Shown here: one piece after another, positions 15,969 to 24,179 of the stretch
Layout of the letters: the number at the start of each line of letters is the position of its first letter
Numbering within the stretch: the first letter of the stretch is position 1
Source: JBMOUD01 sp049319665
GTDB taxonomy: Bacteria > Pseudomonadota > Gammaproteobacteria > Enterobacterales > Enterobacteriaceae
DNA length: 37,125 nucleotides
NCBI RefSeq assembly: GCF_049319665.1
Contig: NZ_JBMOUD010000023.1
Location: forward strand, 1 to 37,125
Direction: 5' to 3'
Translations under genes and position numbers: made by a program
The notes under the pieces: generated by a model
The model's database searches: none
Seen by the model: only the letters and a program-made list of their open reading frames with translations
Told to the model about the DNA's origin: nothing

Positions 15969-17444
15969 ATGGACTCAAATTGCCAAACCACCCACCGCAT
16001 GGGTCTTGTTGCTCTAATCATTATGACAGCGTCAAATATGATGGGAAGCGGCGTATTTATGCTACCCAGTTCACTCGCACGCATTGGTTCTATTTCGATT
16101 TGGGGTTGGGCGCTAACCTTTTGTGGTGTGCTGATTTTGGCGTTGATCTTTGCCAAAATGAGCGAGATATCGCCGTGTAAAGGCGGCATTATTACCCATA
16201 TTCATCATGCATTTGGCCCCTATATTGGCCTGCAAAGTACCTTATTTTACTGGCTATCAACCTGGATTGGTAACTGTGCGCTACTACTCACCGGGGTCGG
16301 TTATTTATCTTATTTTTTCCCTCTGCTGCATAACCCTGTTTATGGGGCTATCGCCTGTATTGTTCTGCTTTGGTTGTTCGTTCTGCTTGGTTTACGTGGT
16401 GCGCGTTTTATCGGTTATAGCCAATTTTTCACCGGTGGGTGCATGCTACTTGTGGTGCTCAGCGTGGGGGTGTTTGGCTGGTCATCATTTGATAGCACAC
16501 GTTATTTCGCCGCCTACAATGTGACTTCCGGCAATAATCTTCATGCGATTATGGGCGCGGCCGCTATTTCAGCTTGGGGCTTTTTAGGGATTGAATCGGC
16601 TTCGGTATCTTCGGGGCAAATCGTCAATCCTAAAAGGAATATTCCACTGGCAACGTTTGGTGGATTAACCATCGCCGGACTGTGCTATGTCATCTCAAGC
16701 AATGTGATTATGGGTATTTTACCCCATCAACAACTGCTGCTCTCCAGCTCGCCTTTTGCCGACACGGCCCGACTTATTTGGGGGCCGCTGGGAGGAAAAA
16801 TTATCTCTGCTTTGGCGGTCATTGCCTGTTTAGGGGCGATGCCCGGTTGGCAGATTCTGCAAACGGAAGTGCCGCGCGCTGCTGCGGAGTCTGGATTATT
16901 TCCGCGTTTTTTTGCGGAACAAAATCGCGTTGGTGTGGCCTATAAAGGCCTTATCTGTACCGCAATATTGATGACGGTTGTTCTTACATTGACGATATCT
17001 CCCAACCTACAGCAGCAGTTCAAAACTATTATCCTGCTGGCGGTTTCTGCCTGTTTATTGCCTTATGCATTCGCGGTGATTGCGCTGCCAGTGATGATGA
17101 TCGCCAGGAAAACCCGTCGTGACCGTCGTTTTGTTTTTTACATCGTCTTTAGCGTGACAGGGCTGTGCTTTGTGATGATGGCGCTGCTGAGTGCCGGTGC
17201 TCAGCCGCTATTTTGGGGCATTTTTCTCCAGCTCCTGACGATCCCGCTTTACCTATGCTATTTGCTACGCCAGCAACCTTCATCTGCCCCTGCGCACTTG
17301 CCTATATCTGAACCGTTATCCATAGCTGAACCCTTGCCCACACAAAAAGATTCGCCACAGCCGGCATCCGTTGTGGCGGCCTCTTGCCAGCAACCGCGAC
17401 CCGCCGGATCGCTGGCCGCTATCAAAGAAAGCAACATCTTATAA
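15969..17444 (+). CDS. hdcT2: Histidine/histamine antiporter-like protein, second copy
   Basis: This 491-residue APC-superfamily permease is a clear paralogue of the first antiporter: HRMGLVALIIMTASNMMGSGVFMLPSSLARIG at the N terminus and AISAWGFLGIESASVSSGQI in the middle. It has about 12 hydrophobic segments. Unlike the first copy it carries a cytoplasmic C-terminal tail of about 60 residues rich in Pro, Ala and Ser (SSAPAHLPISEPLS and onward), not seen in PotE or CadB. Its ribosome binding site is poor (GTGAAGAAAAA). In Morganella the order antiporter-hdc-antiporter-hisRS is the same. It might take up histidine or move histamine under other conditions; this is inference. Confidence 0.88.
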   Translation: MDSNCQTTHRMGLVALIIMTASNMMGSGVFMLPSSLARIGSISIWGWALTFCGVLILALIFAKMSEISPCKGGIITHIHHAFGPYIGLQSTLFYWLSTWIGNCALLLTGVGYLSYFFPLLHNPVYGAIACIVLLWLFVLLGLRGARFIGYSQFFTGGCMLLVVLSVGVFGWSSFDSTRYFAAYNVTSGNNLHAIMGAAAISAWGFLGIESASVSSGQIVNPKRNIPLATFGGLTIAGLCYVISSNVIMGILPHQQLLLSSSPFADTARLIWGPLGGKIISALAVIACLGAMPGWQILQTEVPRAAAESGLFPRFFAEQNRVGVAYKGLICTAILMTVVLTLTISPNLQQQFKTIILLAVSACLLPYAFAVIALPVMMIARKTRRDRRFVFYIVFSVTGLCFVMMALLSAGAQPLFWGIFLQLLTIPLYLCYLLRQQPSSAPAHLPISEPLSIAEPLPTQKDSPQPASVVAASCQQPRPAGSLAAIKESNIL

Positions 17445-17465
17445 ATCAACAAGGAAGGAATAATT

Positions 17466-18716
17466 ATGAGTAAAATTCAATCTATTCGAGGAATGAAAGA
17501 CGTTCTCCCCGATGAAACCCCCATTTGGCAGTGGTTAGAAAGCAAGGTGCGCAACATCACCTATCGCTACGGTTATCAAGAAATGCGTCTGCCGATCCTT
17601 GAACCTGTAGCGTTATTTGAGCGAGCCGTGGGGGAGTCGACCGATATTGTTGCCAAGGAAATGTACAATTTTCATGATAAAAGCGGTGAACACATCACAT
17701 TGCGTCCCGAAGGCACCAGCGGTTGTGTGCGTGCTGTGATTGAAAACAATATGTGTTACAACAAAACTCAGCGCCTGTGGTACCAAGGCCCGATGTTCCG
17801 CTATGAAAGACCGCAAAAAGGCCGTTTGCGCCAATTTACCCAATTCGGCGTGGAAACCTTTGGCATGTCTGGTGCGGATATTGATGCTGAATTGATCTTT
17901 ATGGTGCGCGATATTTTCCGCTCTTTGGGCGTGGATCAATATGTTCGTCTGGAAATCAATTCACTAGGGACGTTGCCTGAACGACTGGAGCATCGCCAGC
18001 AGCTGGTAAGCTATTTTAATCAGCATAAAGCATTGCTTGATGAAGATAGTTTGCGTCGGTTAGAGACGAATCCATTGCGGATCCTCGACAGTAAAAATCC
18101 TCAGATGCAGGAGATGATTGAAGTCGCACCGCGTTTGCTCAATTTCCTTGGGGAGGACTCCCGCCAGCACTTCGATGAGTTATGTCAGTTACTCGATGCT
18201 GCCGAGATCCCTTATATCGTTAACCCACGTTTGGTGCGCGGGCTGGATTATTATACTCGTACTGTTTTTGAGTGGATCACCGATGAATTAGGTTCCCAAG
18301 GCACGGTGTGCGGCGGTGGCCGTTACGACGGCCTGGCGGAGTTATTTGGCAGCAAAAGCTTACCGGCATCGGGTTTTGCCATCGGCATTGAACGCCTATT
18401 GTTGTTGATCCAGGCCGTTGGCGGTGACAAGCACATTAGCAATTATCCTGATATCGTAGTGACCTACGAAAACGACAAGCAAAACGTTGAAGCTTTGATG
18501 TTGGCGAATCAGCTACGAAGCAAACTGAGTCATCTTAAAATCCTCAGCGATTGCAGCGGCAATAAGATCAAGCGTCAACATGCCAATGCCTTGAAAAGCG
18601 GGTGTCGCTATATCATCACCTTGAATGCTAACCAGAAAATCGGTCTTTGGGACTTAGAGAAAAACACTAATGCGCTAAGTCCGCTAGAAGACATTATTGC
18701 TTATTTCGCGCATTGA
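17466..18716 (+). CDS. hisS: Histidyl-tRNA synthetase, operon copy
   Basis: This 416-residue class II synthetase is complete and shows intact catalytic sites: RPEGTSGCVRA, YQGPMFRYERPQKGRLRQF (motif 2), the histidine-binding LVRGLDYYTRTVFEW, CGGGRYDGL and GFAIGIERLLLL (motif 3), followed by the C-terminal anticodon-binding domain. It charges tRNA-His with histidine in the cytoplasm. Its place as last gene of the histamine cluster, 21 bases after the second antiporter with a strong GGAAGGA ribosome site, shows that it is an extra copy; a housekeeping hisS is expected elsewhere next to ispG/bamB, which are absent here. It may secure protein synthesis when decarboxylation drains histidine. It shares TSGC and LWYQGPMFR with the neighbouring fusion protein. 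Confidence 0.95.
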   Translation: MSKIQSIRGMKDVLPDETPIWQWLESKVRNITYRYGYQEMRLPILEPVALFERAVGESTDIVAKEMYNFHDKSGEHITLRPEGTSGCVRAVIENNMCYNKTQRLWYQGPMFRYERPQKGRLRQFTQFGVETFGMSGADIDAELIFMVRDIFRSLGVDQYVRLEINSLGTLPERLEHRQQLVSYFNQHKALLDEDSLRRLETNPLRILDSKNPQMQEMIEVAPRLLNFLGEDSRQHFDELCQLLDAAEIPYIVNPRLVRGLDYYTRTVFEWITDELGSQGTVCGGGRYDGLAELFGSKSLPASGFAIGIERLLLLIQAVGGDKHISNYPDIVVTYENDKQNVEALMLANQLRSKLSHLKILSDCSGNKIKRQHANALKSGCRYIITLNANQKIGLWDLEKNTNALSPLEDIIAYFAH

Positions 18717-19038
18717 TTGATGCTTGAGGATAACTCTGGCTCCGTGTGTGCTGTGGAGCCAGTCTATTGATATCGTTATATTATGAAGAGAAATATTCTG
18801 AAGAACGCTCATCTATGGAATATACCGGTGGATAATATTCCCCGCAAAGATAATTCTGGCTCCATATCGAACCATGGTGTTCGCCAATCATAAAGCCATT
18901 TCCCTTCCGCTTAATTTATCATCAGCCAGGTTCTCTTATTGATGATGTTATGTCACTTGTGAAATGACATTCACGTTGTCGACAAATGCATCGCTGAGCC
19001 GCAAACTGAGCCGTAAGCGACCAACACCAGGAGATTTC
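18717..19038. other. Intergenic region after hisS
   Basis: No gene is seen. It holds a hairpin at 18736-18762, a second inverted repeat (GGAATAT 18817-18823 with ATATTCC 18835-18841), and two copies of a 15-base word GATAAYTCTGGCTCC (18729 and 18849). A purine-rich CAGGAG at 19028-19033 is the ribosome site of the next gene. Confidence 0.5.
18736..18762 (+). terminator. Putative terminator of the histamine operon
   Basis: CTGGCTCC (18736-18743) pairs perfectly with GGAGCCAG (18755-18762) around an 11-base loop, 20 bases after the hisS stop. The tail TCTATTGATAT is only modestly U-rich. Confidence 0.5.
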
Positions 19039-19731
19039 ATGAATACACAATCATATCAACCTGTCGCGTTGATTATTGGCGCTAGCCGAGGGTTAGGATT
19101 AGGGCTGACCAAACGATTTCTGGAGCGAGACTGGCAAGTGATCGCAACCGAGCGCGAAGGATCTGTTCGTCCTGAGTTGAGAAACCTTGCAGCAACTGAC
19201 CCGCGCCTTAGCGTAGAAACCGTGGATATGGATAGCGATGCTTCACTGCAAGCGCTGCGCGATCGGTTATCCAAACGTTCGCTCGATTTAGTGATGGTCA
19301 ATGCAGGGACTCTTGGTGATCCTGACGCACCTTTTGTGCAGCGCTTACTTGCTGTGATGCGTACAAATGTTGCTGGGGCGATGTCAGCCGTGCGTTATTT
19401 CTCCACACAGGTACGTGCTGGTGGCGTGGTGGCGGTGATGTCATCGGAGCTGGCAAGTATTACTGATAACACCAAGGGCAGATGGGAACCGTATCGCTCC
19501 AGTAAATCGGCGCTGAATCAGTCATTGCGCAGTTTTGCGGCAGAAATGCCGGATGCTTTGTGGTCACTTACGGCCGTCGCCCCTGGTTGGGTACGTACCG
19601 ACATGGGAGGGCCTGATGCAATATTAGATATTGAAACCAGCACCCGTGGCGTAACGAATATGTTGATGACCCATTTTAATCAGCGCGGTATTGCGTTCCT
19701 GAATTACCAAGGAAAAACGCTAAACTGGTAA
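19039..19731 (+). CDS. Short-chain dehydrogenase/reductase (SDR)
   Basis: This 230-residue Rossmann-fold oxidoreductase begins VALIIGASRGLGLGLTKRFLERDWQVIAT, the SDR nucleotide-binding GxxxGxG motif, and has NAG (VMVNAGTLG), a catalytic Ser (VMSSELASI) and YxxxK (PYRSSKSAL). APGWVRTDMGG follows as usual. It should reduce or oxidise a small carbonyl or alcohol with NAD(P); the substrate is unknown. I chose ATG 19039 because CAGGAG lies 5 bases before it; the frame runs open 25 codons upstream to 18964 but the extra part looks non-coding. It is a single-gene unit closed by an excellent terminator. Confidence 0.88.
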   Translation: MNTQSYQPVALIIGASRGLGLGLTKRFLERDWQVIATEREGSVRPELRNLAATDPRLSVETVDMDSDASLQALRDRLSKRSLDLVMVNAGTLGDPDAPFVQRLLAVMRTNVAGAMSAVRYFSTQVRAGGVVAVMSSELASITDNTKGRWEPYRSSKSALNQSLRSFAAEMPDALWSLTAVAPGWVRTDMGGPDAILDIETSTRGVTNMLMTHFNQRGIAFLNYQGKTLNW

Positions 19732-19770
19732 AAAAACCCACCAGATAAATTATTATCTGGTGGGTTTTTT
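19731..19770. terminator. Bidirectional rho-independent terminator
   Basis: An 18-bp perfect stem, AAAAAACCCACCAGATAA at 19731-19748 with its complement at 19753-19770, closes a 4-base loop ATTA. The T6 tail on the plus strand and A6 on the other side allow termination in both directions. It begins in the stop codon of the SDR gene. Confidence 0.9.
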
Positions 19771-20117
19771 ATGCCGTAGCCTAAGATTATGCCGTTATTT
19801 TTAGAGTCAAAATTCTTCATTTACCCGTTTTTGACCGTTATTAGATAAAAGTAGCGTTATTCCTCGATTTATTGTGACTTCCCTCATGTTCTGTTAATGA
19901 TGTAATTATTGGATTTCTTGTTTTTTTAATTAAAAACAATTATTTATATCGGTCATTTGTGGGTTCTCTCTGTTTGACAGCTTATTTGTGGCTGTAATAG
20001 GGTATCAGTATAAACCTGTGTTTATTCATTGAAATACATATCAGTGGTAAAGAAAGTCCAACGTATCCCATTATTAATTTCTCGCAAAGATCTCATTGCC
20101 GATAAATAGAGGTAAAC
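19771..20117. other. Intergenic region upstream of the sugar kinase gene
   Basis: This AT-rich stretch has no gene. A perfect TTGACA at 19974-19979 could be a -35 box for the kinase; the best -10 candidates near 19995 (TAATAG) are at a poor distance of 15 bases. GAGGTAA at 20109-20115 is close to the ATG and may act as ribosome site. Confidence 0.35.
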
Positions 20118-21029
20118 ATGTTTGATATTATCGTTCTTGGCAGTATTAATATGGATGTTGTCGTTAAATGCCAGGGATTCCCTAATAGTGGTGATAACTT
20201 ATTTTGCCAATCTATTCGTATGACACCGGGAGGCAAAGGTAATAATCAGGCGGTCAGTGCCGGGCACTATGGTAAAAAAGTGAGCTTTATTGGCTGTGTC
20301 GGTGAGGATTCGACCGGTGAGCAACTCCGCGACAATCTACAAAAGCGCGGTATTAACACCGGCAATTTAATGACAACATCGCAATATGAAACCGGCTCAT
20401 GCGTCGCGTTAATCGAGCAAAGTGGCGACAATACGTTGTTAGTAAATAAAGGCGCTAACTTCTCTTTCGGTGAACAAGAGGTGCGCAATGCGTTGCACAA
20501 CCTCGAGGCTAAAATCCTGCTGATTCAGATGGAAACCCGCCAAGATGCGGTTATTACGGCGATGAAGATAGCGCGTGAAAAAGGCATGTACGTCATTCTT
20601 GATCCCGCACCGGTAGAGGGCATCACGCCTGAAGCCTTTCCTTACGCCAATCTGGTGGTGCCAAACAGCAATGAAACCCAGCACATTACCGGTATTGAAA
20701 TCACCGATGTTGATAGCGCGCGGTTAGCCGCTAAAAAAATACACCAAATGGGTGCATCTGATGTCATCGTTAAAATGGGCGGGCATGGATGTCTGGTCTA
20801 CCAGGATGGTCAATCTACTTTTGTTCCGGCGTTGAAAGTGACCGCAGTGGATACTGTGGGGGCTGGCGACTGTTTTGCCGGCTCGCTGGCCAGCGCGCTA
20901 GCCGATGATTTGGATTTATTAAGCGCGGTTAAATTTGCCACGGTGGCGGCGGGTATTAAGGTATCGCGCTTTGGCGGACATGAGGCAATCCCATCGCAAG
21001 AAGAGATTGAAAATGCCAGTCAGGATTGA
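20118..21029 (+). CDS. Ribokinase-like sugar kinase (PfkB family)
   Basis: This 303-residue cytoplasmic kinase has both PfkB signatures: MTPGGKGNNQAVSAG near residue 37 and the ATP/anion-hole motif VDTVGAGDCFAGSLA near residue 242 with the catalytic Asp. The start DIIVLGSINMDVVVK and the segment VVPNSNETQHITG are typical of ribokinase, so phosphorylation of ribose or a similar pentose at the 5-OH is the best guess. No transporter or rbs operon is next to it. A nucleoside hydrolase gene 2 kb downstream releases ribose, so the two may act in nucleoside use. Its stop lies in a hairpin shared with the convergent permease gene. Confidence 0.88.
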   Translation: MFDIIVLGSINMDVVVKCQGFPNSGDNLFCQSIRMTPGGKGNNQAVSAGHYGKKVSFIGCVGEDSTGEQLRDNLQKRGINTGNLMTTSQYETGSCVALIEQSGDNTLLVNKGANFSFGEQEVRNALHNLEAKILLIQMETRQDAVITAMKIAREKGMYVILDPAPVEGITPEAFPYANLVVPNSNETQHITGIEITDVDSARLAAKKIHQMGASDVIVKMGGHGCLVYQDGQSTFVPALKVTAVDTVGAGDCFAGSLASALADDLDLLSAVKFATVAAGIKVSRFGGHEAIPSQEEIENASQD

Positions 21030-21036
21030 CTGGCAT
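21013..21036. terminator. Hairpin between convergent genes
   Basis: ATGCCAGTCA (21013-21022) and TGACTGGCAT (21027-21036) form a perfect 10-bp stem with loop GGAT. It overlaps the kinase stop codon and lies 14 bases beyond the permease stop, so it may serve both. No long U-tract is present. Confidence 0.55.
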
Positions 21037-21049
21037 GGATGCGCCACGA

Positions 21050-22312
21050 TTACGAATACGTCGGCAGCAGGTGGAAGGTGGCCAGCAGTTGCGCCACGAT
21101 ATTAAGCACGCCAAAAAACAGGATCAGTACAATCATTGGCGTACCACCCCACACGCGAAAACGCGGGCTGCCGAAACGCTGGCGTGAGGCGCGCGCTAAC
21201 AGCGCAGGCACGATAGCTGCCCAAATGGTCGCGGCAAAGCCCGCAAAACCAATCGCATAGATAAAGCCATTCGGGTAGAGCCATCCACCGATAATCGGCG
21301 GTGCAAAGGTGAACAGCGCGGTTTTAAAACGCCCCATCTTGCTATCATCAAATTTCAGCAAATCGGCCAGATAATCAAACAATCCCAGGGTCACGCCGAG
21401 GAAAGAACTGGCGACAGCAAAGTTAGAGAAGATAGTCAGCAGCAGGTCCATCGACTTGCTATTGAGCATGCTGCCCAGGGTGCTTATCAGCGCATCGATA
21501 TTGCCCCCTTTGGCGGCAACCGCAATAAACTCGGGCCTTGGGATATTGCCCATCGTACAAATCAGCCAGATGATATACAGCGCCAGCGCGATAAGTGTGC
21601 CGAGGATCAGACTGGTGCTGATGCGCTTAGGATTTTTACCATAATGCTTCATCAGGCTTGGCACGTTACCGTGGTAGCCGAAAGAGGCGAGGGCGAAAGG
21701 CAGTGTCATGAGCAAATAGGGCAAGTAGCTCGGGTTGCTTTCACTGAGATTAAACAGTTTCACCGGCTCGACGTGGTGCAACAGGCTGCCAAAGGTCATA
21801 AAGAAGGTCAGTACTTTAGCACCGAGCACAATCGTGGTCATGCGGCTGACGGCGGTGGTGCTCAGCCAGACAATAAAGGCGACGGCCAACGCAAAGACTA
21901 AACCACCTGCTCGCGCAGAGGAATCTATCCCCATCTCATTAAGCGTATGCTGAATCACCGAGCCACTGGCGGAGATATAAGCGTAGGTCAGGATATACAA
22001 CACGAAGGCAATCGCCAGCCCGTTCAGAATATTCCAGCCGTTGCCTAGCAGATCTTTGGTGATGGTATTAAAGCTCGACCCAATCCGATAATTGAGGTTA
22101 GCTTCTAAAATCATCAGCCCGGAATGCAGCATGCAAAACCAGGTAAACACTAAAACGGCAATGGCCCAGTAGAACCAGATACCCGACATCACGACCGGCA
22201 GAGAAAACATTCCCGCGCCGACGATGGTGCCGCTAATAATCATCACGCCGCCCATCAATGAGTGATTTTTGGGTGGTTGAGCGGGAGGCGCTTCAGATTT
22301 GGAATAAGCCAT
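21050..22312 (-). CDS. mtr: Tryptophan-specific permease Mtr (HAAAP family)
   Basis: This 420-residue inner-membrane protein with about 11 hydrophobic segments follows E. coli Mtr nearly throughout: GTIVGAGMFSLPVVMSG, FTWFCMLHSGLMILEANLNYRIGSSF, ILTYAYISASGS, LASFGYHGNVPSLMKHYGK, TMGNIPRPEF, FSNFAVASSFLGVTLGLFDYLADL and ALLARASRQRFGSP. It imports tryptophan (and indole) with protons. A ribosome site AAGGA lies 9 bases before the ATG. In E. coli the gene is controlled by TrpR and TyrR; about 110-130 bases upstream here (22423-22442) a weak resemblance to a TrpR operator can be seen, but I do not rely on it. It is convergent with the sugar kinase and divergent from the nucleoside hydrolase. Confidence 0.92.
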   Translation of the reverse strand: MAYSKSEAPPAQPPKNHSLMGGVMIISGTIVGAGMFSLPVVMSGIWFYWAIAVLVFTWFCMLHSGLMILEANLNYRIGSSFNTITKDLLGNGWNILNGLAIAFVLYILTYAYISASGSVIQHTLNEMGIDSSARAGGLVFALAVAFIVWLSTTAVSRMTTIVLGAKVLTFFMTFGSLLHHVEPVKLFNLSESNPSYLPYLLMTLPFALASFGYHGNVPSLMKHYGKNPKRISTSLILGTLIALALYIIWLICTMGNIPRPEFIAVAAKGGNIDALISTLGSMLNSKSMDLLLTIFSNFAVASSFLGVTLGLFDYLADLLKFDDSKMGRFKTALFTFAPPIIGGWLYPNGFIYAIGFAGFAATIWAAIVPALLARASRQRFGSPRFRVWGGTPMIVLILFFGVLNIVAQLLATFHLLPTYS

Positions 22313-23023
22313 AGCTTGTTGTCCTTAAATGGCCGGGCCTTGAAGCAATATGATGACATACTCTCTTTACGGAGGAGCTTCAGACAAGGTGAGATAATCG
22401 GTCGTGTTAACGTGCGGGGAGGATTCTAGCCTAATTGGTACGCCGGAGATATCACCGAAATCATAAGCAGGCCAAATATGATGTAAAATTGCTCATCACC
22501 TTCAATGTATTTTAAAACCAAGGTAAATATATCAGGCTCTGTAATTTATATTTATTAACGCATATATTTTATAATAAATAAGCTATTAATTATCTTAATG
22601 GCGAGTCATGTTAATTATTGGACTTTTTCTTACCTATTATATAAAAGTGAATAAAAAATGATGATCAGCCCGCCAGCATGTTGCAGATTTAACAATCGTT
22701 AACCTGTTGTTTTGTTTGTAATCATTTGTTTATTATGAGGTTCATCACATTTTCGAGCTTGATAAGGCATTAACCTAATCAGTCATCTTGCACTGCTATG
22801 ATGCAATGCCATTGATTTGAATAATCTTTTATAGCAAGAGAACGATAAGAGATTGTTATTAGTAAAATATGAGGCTGTTAGTCATTATAGGACTGGATTT
22901 TCAGTTGCTTGATGAGGTATTGACTCTGAATCGCTGAGAAATGCAGATATTGCTTTTATACTAAGAGCCTATCCTAATAGGCATTATTGCTGCAAACAGT
23001 GCTTTACACCAAGGAAACGAGAC
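22313..23023. other. Long AT-rich intergenic region between mtr and the nucleoside hydrolase
   Basis: No gene is supported in these 711 bases. It must hold divergent promoters for mtr and the hydrolase. The clearest site is a CRP-like motif at 22734-22749. The region near 22500-22660 is very AT-rich and could be bound by H-NS. Confidence 0.5.
22734..22749. promoter_or_regulatory. Putative CRP-cAMP binding site
   Basis: TATGA-GGTTCA-TCACA matches TGTGA-N6-TCACA at nine of ten core positions and is flanked by A/T-rich sequence ending in TTTT. It lies 275 bases before the hydrolase ATG; nucleoside hydrolase genes in enterobacteria are often under catabolite control. Confidence 0.5.
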
Positions 23024-23971
23024 ATGGTTAAGAAGATTATTCTAGATTGCGATCCTGGGCACGATGATGCTATCGCACTCTTGTTGGCCCACGGTAACCC
23101 TGAAATCGAACTATTAGCTGTCACTACAGTAGCGGGTAACCAAACTATCGAGAAAGTGACGCATAACGCCTTAGCGATTGCGCGTATTGCCAATATTACC
23201 GGCGTTCCTTTTGCCGCTGGCGCCACGCGTCCGCTGGTGCGTCAAGCCGAAGTTGCGGCCAGCATTCACGGTGAAACTGGTTTAGATGGCACCGAACTGC
23301 CTGAGCCAACGTTAGCTTTAGAACCGATTCATGCGGTTGATTTAATTATCAATACCATCATGTCACACCCGCCGAAAACCGTGACCTTAGTACCAACGGG
23401 TGTGCTGAGTAATATCGCACTGGCTGCCCGTAAAGAGCCGCGCATTGTCGAAAGAGTAAAAGAAGTGGTGCTGATGGGCGGCGGTTACCATACCGGCAAC
23501 TGGAGCGCGGTAGCTGAATTTAATATCAAGATTGACCCAGAAGCGGCGCATATCGTTTTCAATGAGAAATGGCCAATCACCATGGTTGGGTTAGATCTTA
23601 CTCACCAGGCGCTAGCCACCCCAGAAGTGATTGAAAAAATCGCCGCGGTAGGTACCAAACCCGCCAGCTTTGTACTCGATTTGCTGCGCTTCTTCACCAA
23701 AACCTGCAAAGAAGCACAGGGCTTTGATTACCCGCCGGTACATGATCCTTGCGCGGTCGCTTATGTCATTGACCCGAACGTGATGACCGTGCAAAAAGTG
23801 CCGGTCAATATCGAACTCACCGGCACGTTAACTCTAGGGATGACGGTGGCAGACTTTAGGGCGAACGCATCGAAAGATTGCCATACGCAGGTCGCGGTAA
23901 AATTGAATCACGGCTATTTCTGGGATTTAGTCGTCGATGCTTTAGAGCGCATCGGTGAAGTCGAAAGCTAA
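23024..23971 (+). CDS. Nucleoside hydrolase (IUNH family, RihA/RihB-like)
   Basis: This 315-residue cytoplasmic enzyme splits ribonucleosides into base and ribose. It has the calcium-binding N-terminal motif KIILDCDPGHDDAIALLLA, TTVAGNQT, IHGETGLDG, EVVLMGGGYHTGNWSAVAEFNIKIDPEAA and PPVHDPCAVAYV, where the Asp and His residues coordinate calcium and the ribose. The length agrees with E. coli RihA and RihB, which prefer uridine and cytidine; I cannot decide which one it equals. The ribosome site AAGGAAAC lies before ATG 23024. It stands alone, followed by a hairpin and the CRISPR leader. Confidence 0.93.
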   Translation: MVKKIILDCDPGHDDAIALLLAHGNPEIELLAVTTVAGNQTIEKVTHNALAIARIANITGVPFAAGATRPLVRQAEVAASIHGETGLDGTELPEPTLALEPIHAVDLIINTIMSHPPKTVTLVPTGVLSNIALAARKEPRIVERVKEVVLMGGGYHTGNWSAVAEFNIKIDPEAAHIVFNEKWPITMVGLDLTHQALATPEVIEKIAAVGTKPASFVLDLLRFFTKTCKEAQGFDYPPVHDPCAVAYVIDPNVMTVQKVPVNIELTGTLTLGMTVADFRANASKDCHTQVAVKLNHGYFWDLVVDALERIGEVES

Positions 23972-24001
23972 TCCCCGCTATCCCCAATAAGCCCCTTAAT
24001 T

Positions 24002-24027
24002 CCATAACGCCGCTGGTGGCGTTATGG
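24002..24027 (+). terminator. Hairpin after the nucleoside hydrolase
   Basis: CCATAACGCC (24002-24011) pairs perfectly with GGCGTTATGG (24018-24027) around GCTGGT. A T8 run follows only 27 bases later and belongs to the CRISPR leader. Confidence 0.6.
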
Positions 24028-24050
24028 ATAATCCCATCAGCTTTCTATTA

Positions 24051-24179
24051 ACCCTTTTTTTTCGACCGATGCTAACCCATTGATTTTAGGCTGTGCATAT
24101 TACTGTTTAAAAAAAGGGGTAAAGACGAAATTTGCTTCTAACTTATTATCCGTTATACCTTTATCCGGGTTTTATAACG
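24051..24179 (+). promoter_or_regulatory. CRISPR1 leader
   Basis: The leader contains ACCCTTTTTTTTCG (24051), an IHF-type site (24073-24085), then AAAAAAAGGGGTAAAG (24109-24124), and ends 1 base before the first repeat. All elements recur in the leader of the second array at almost the same distances, which marks them as functional for transcription or spacer uptake. Confidence 0.75.
24073..24085 (-). promoter_or_regulatory. IHF binding site in CRISPR1 leader
   Basis: On the minus strand AATCAATGGGTTA matches the IHF consensus WATCAANNNNTTR at every position, 107 bases before the first repeat. IHF is known to aid spacer integration in type I-F systems. Confidence 0.6.

Noticed and set aside
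22423..22442. TrpR operator upstream of mtr
   Set aside because: Only the outer GTAC and an offset CTAG agree with the consensus; the match needs a one-base shift, so it is too weak to list as a site.
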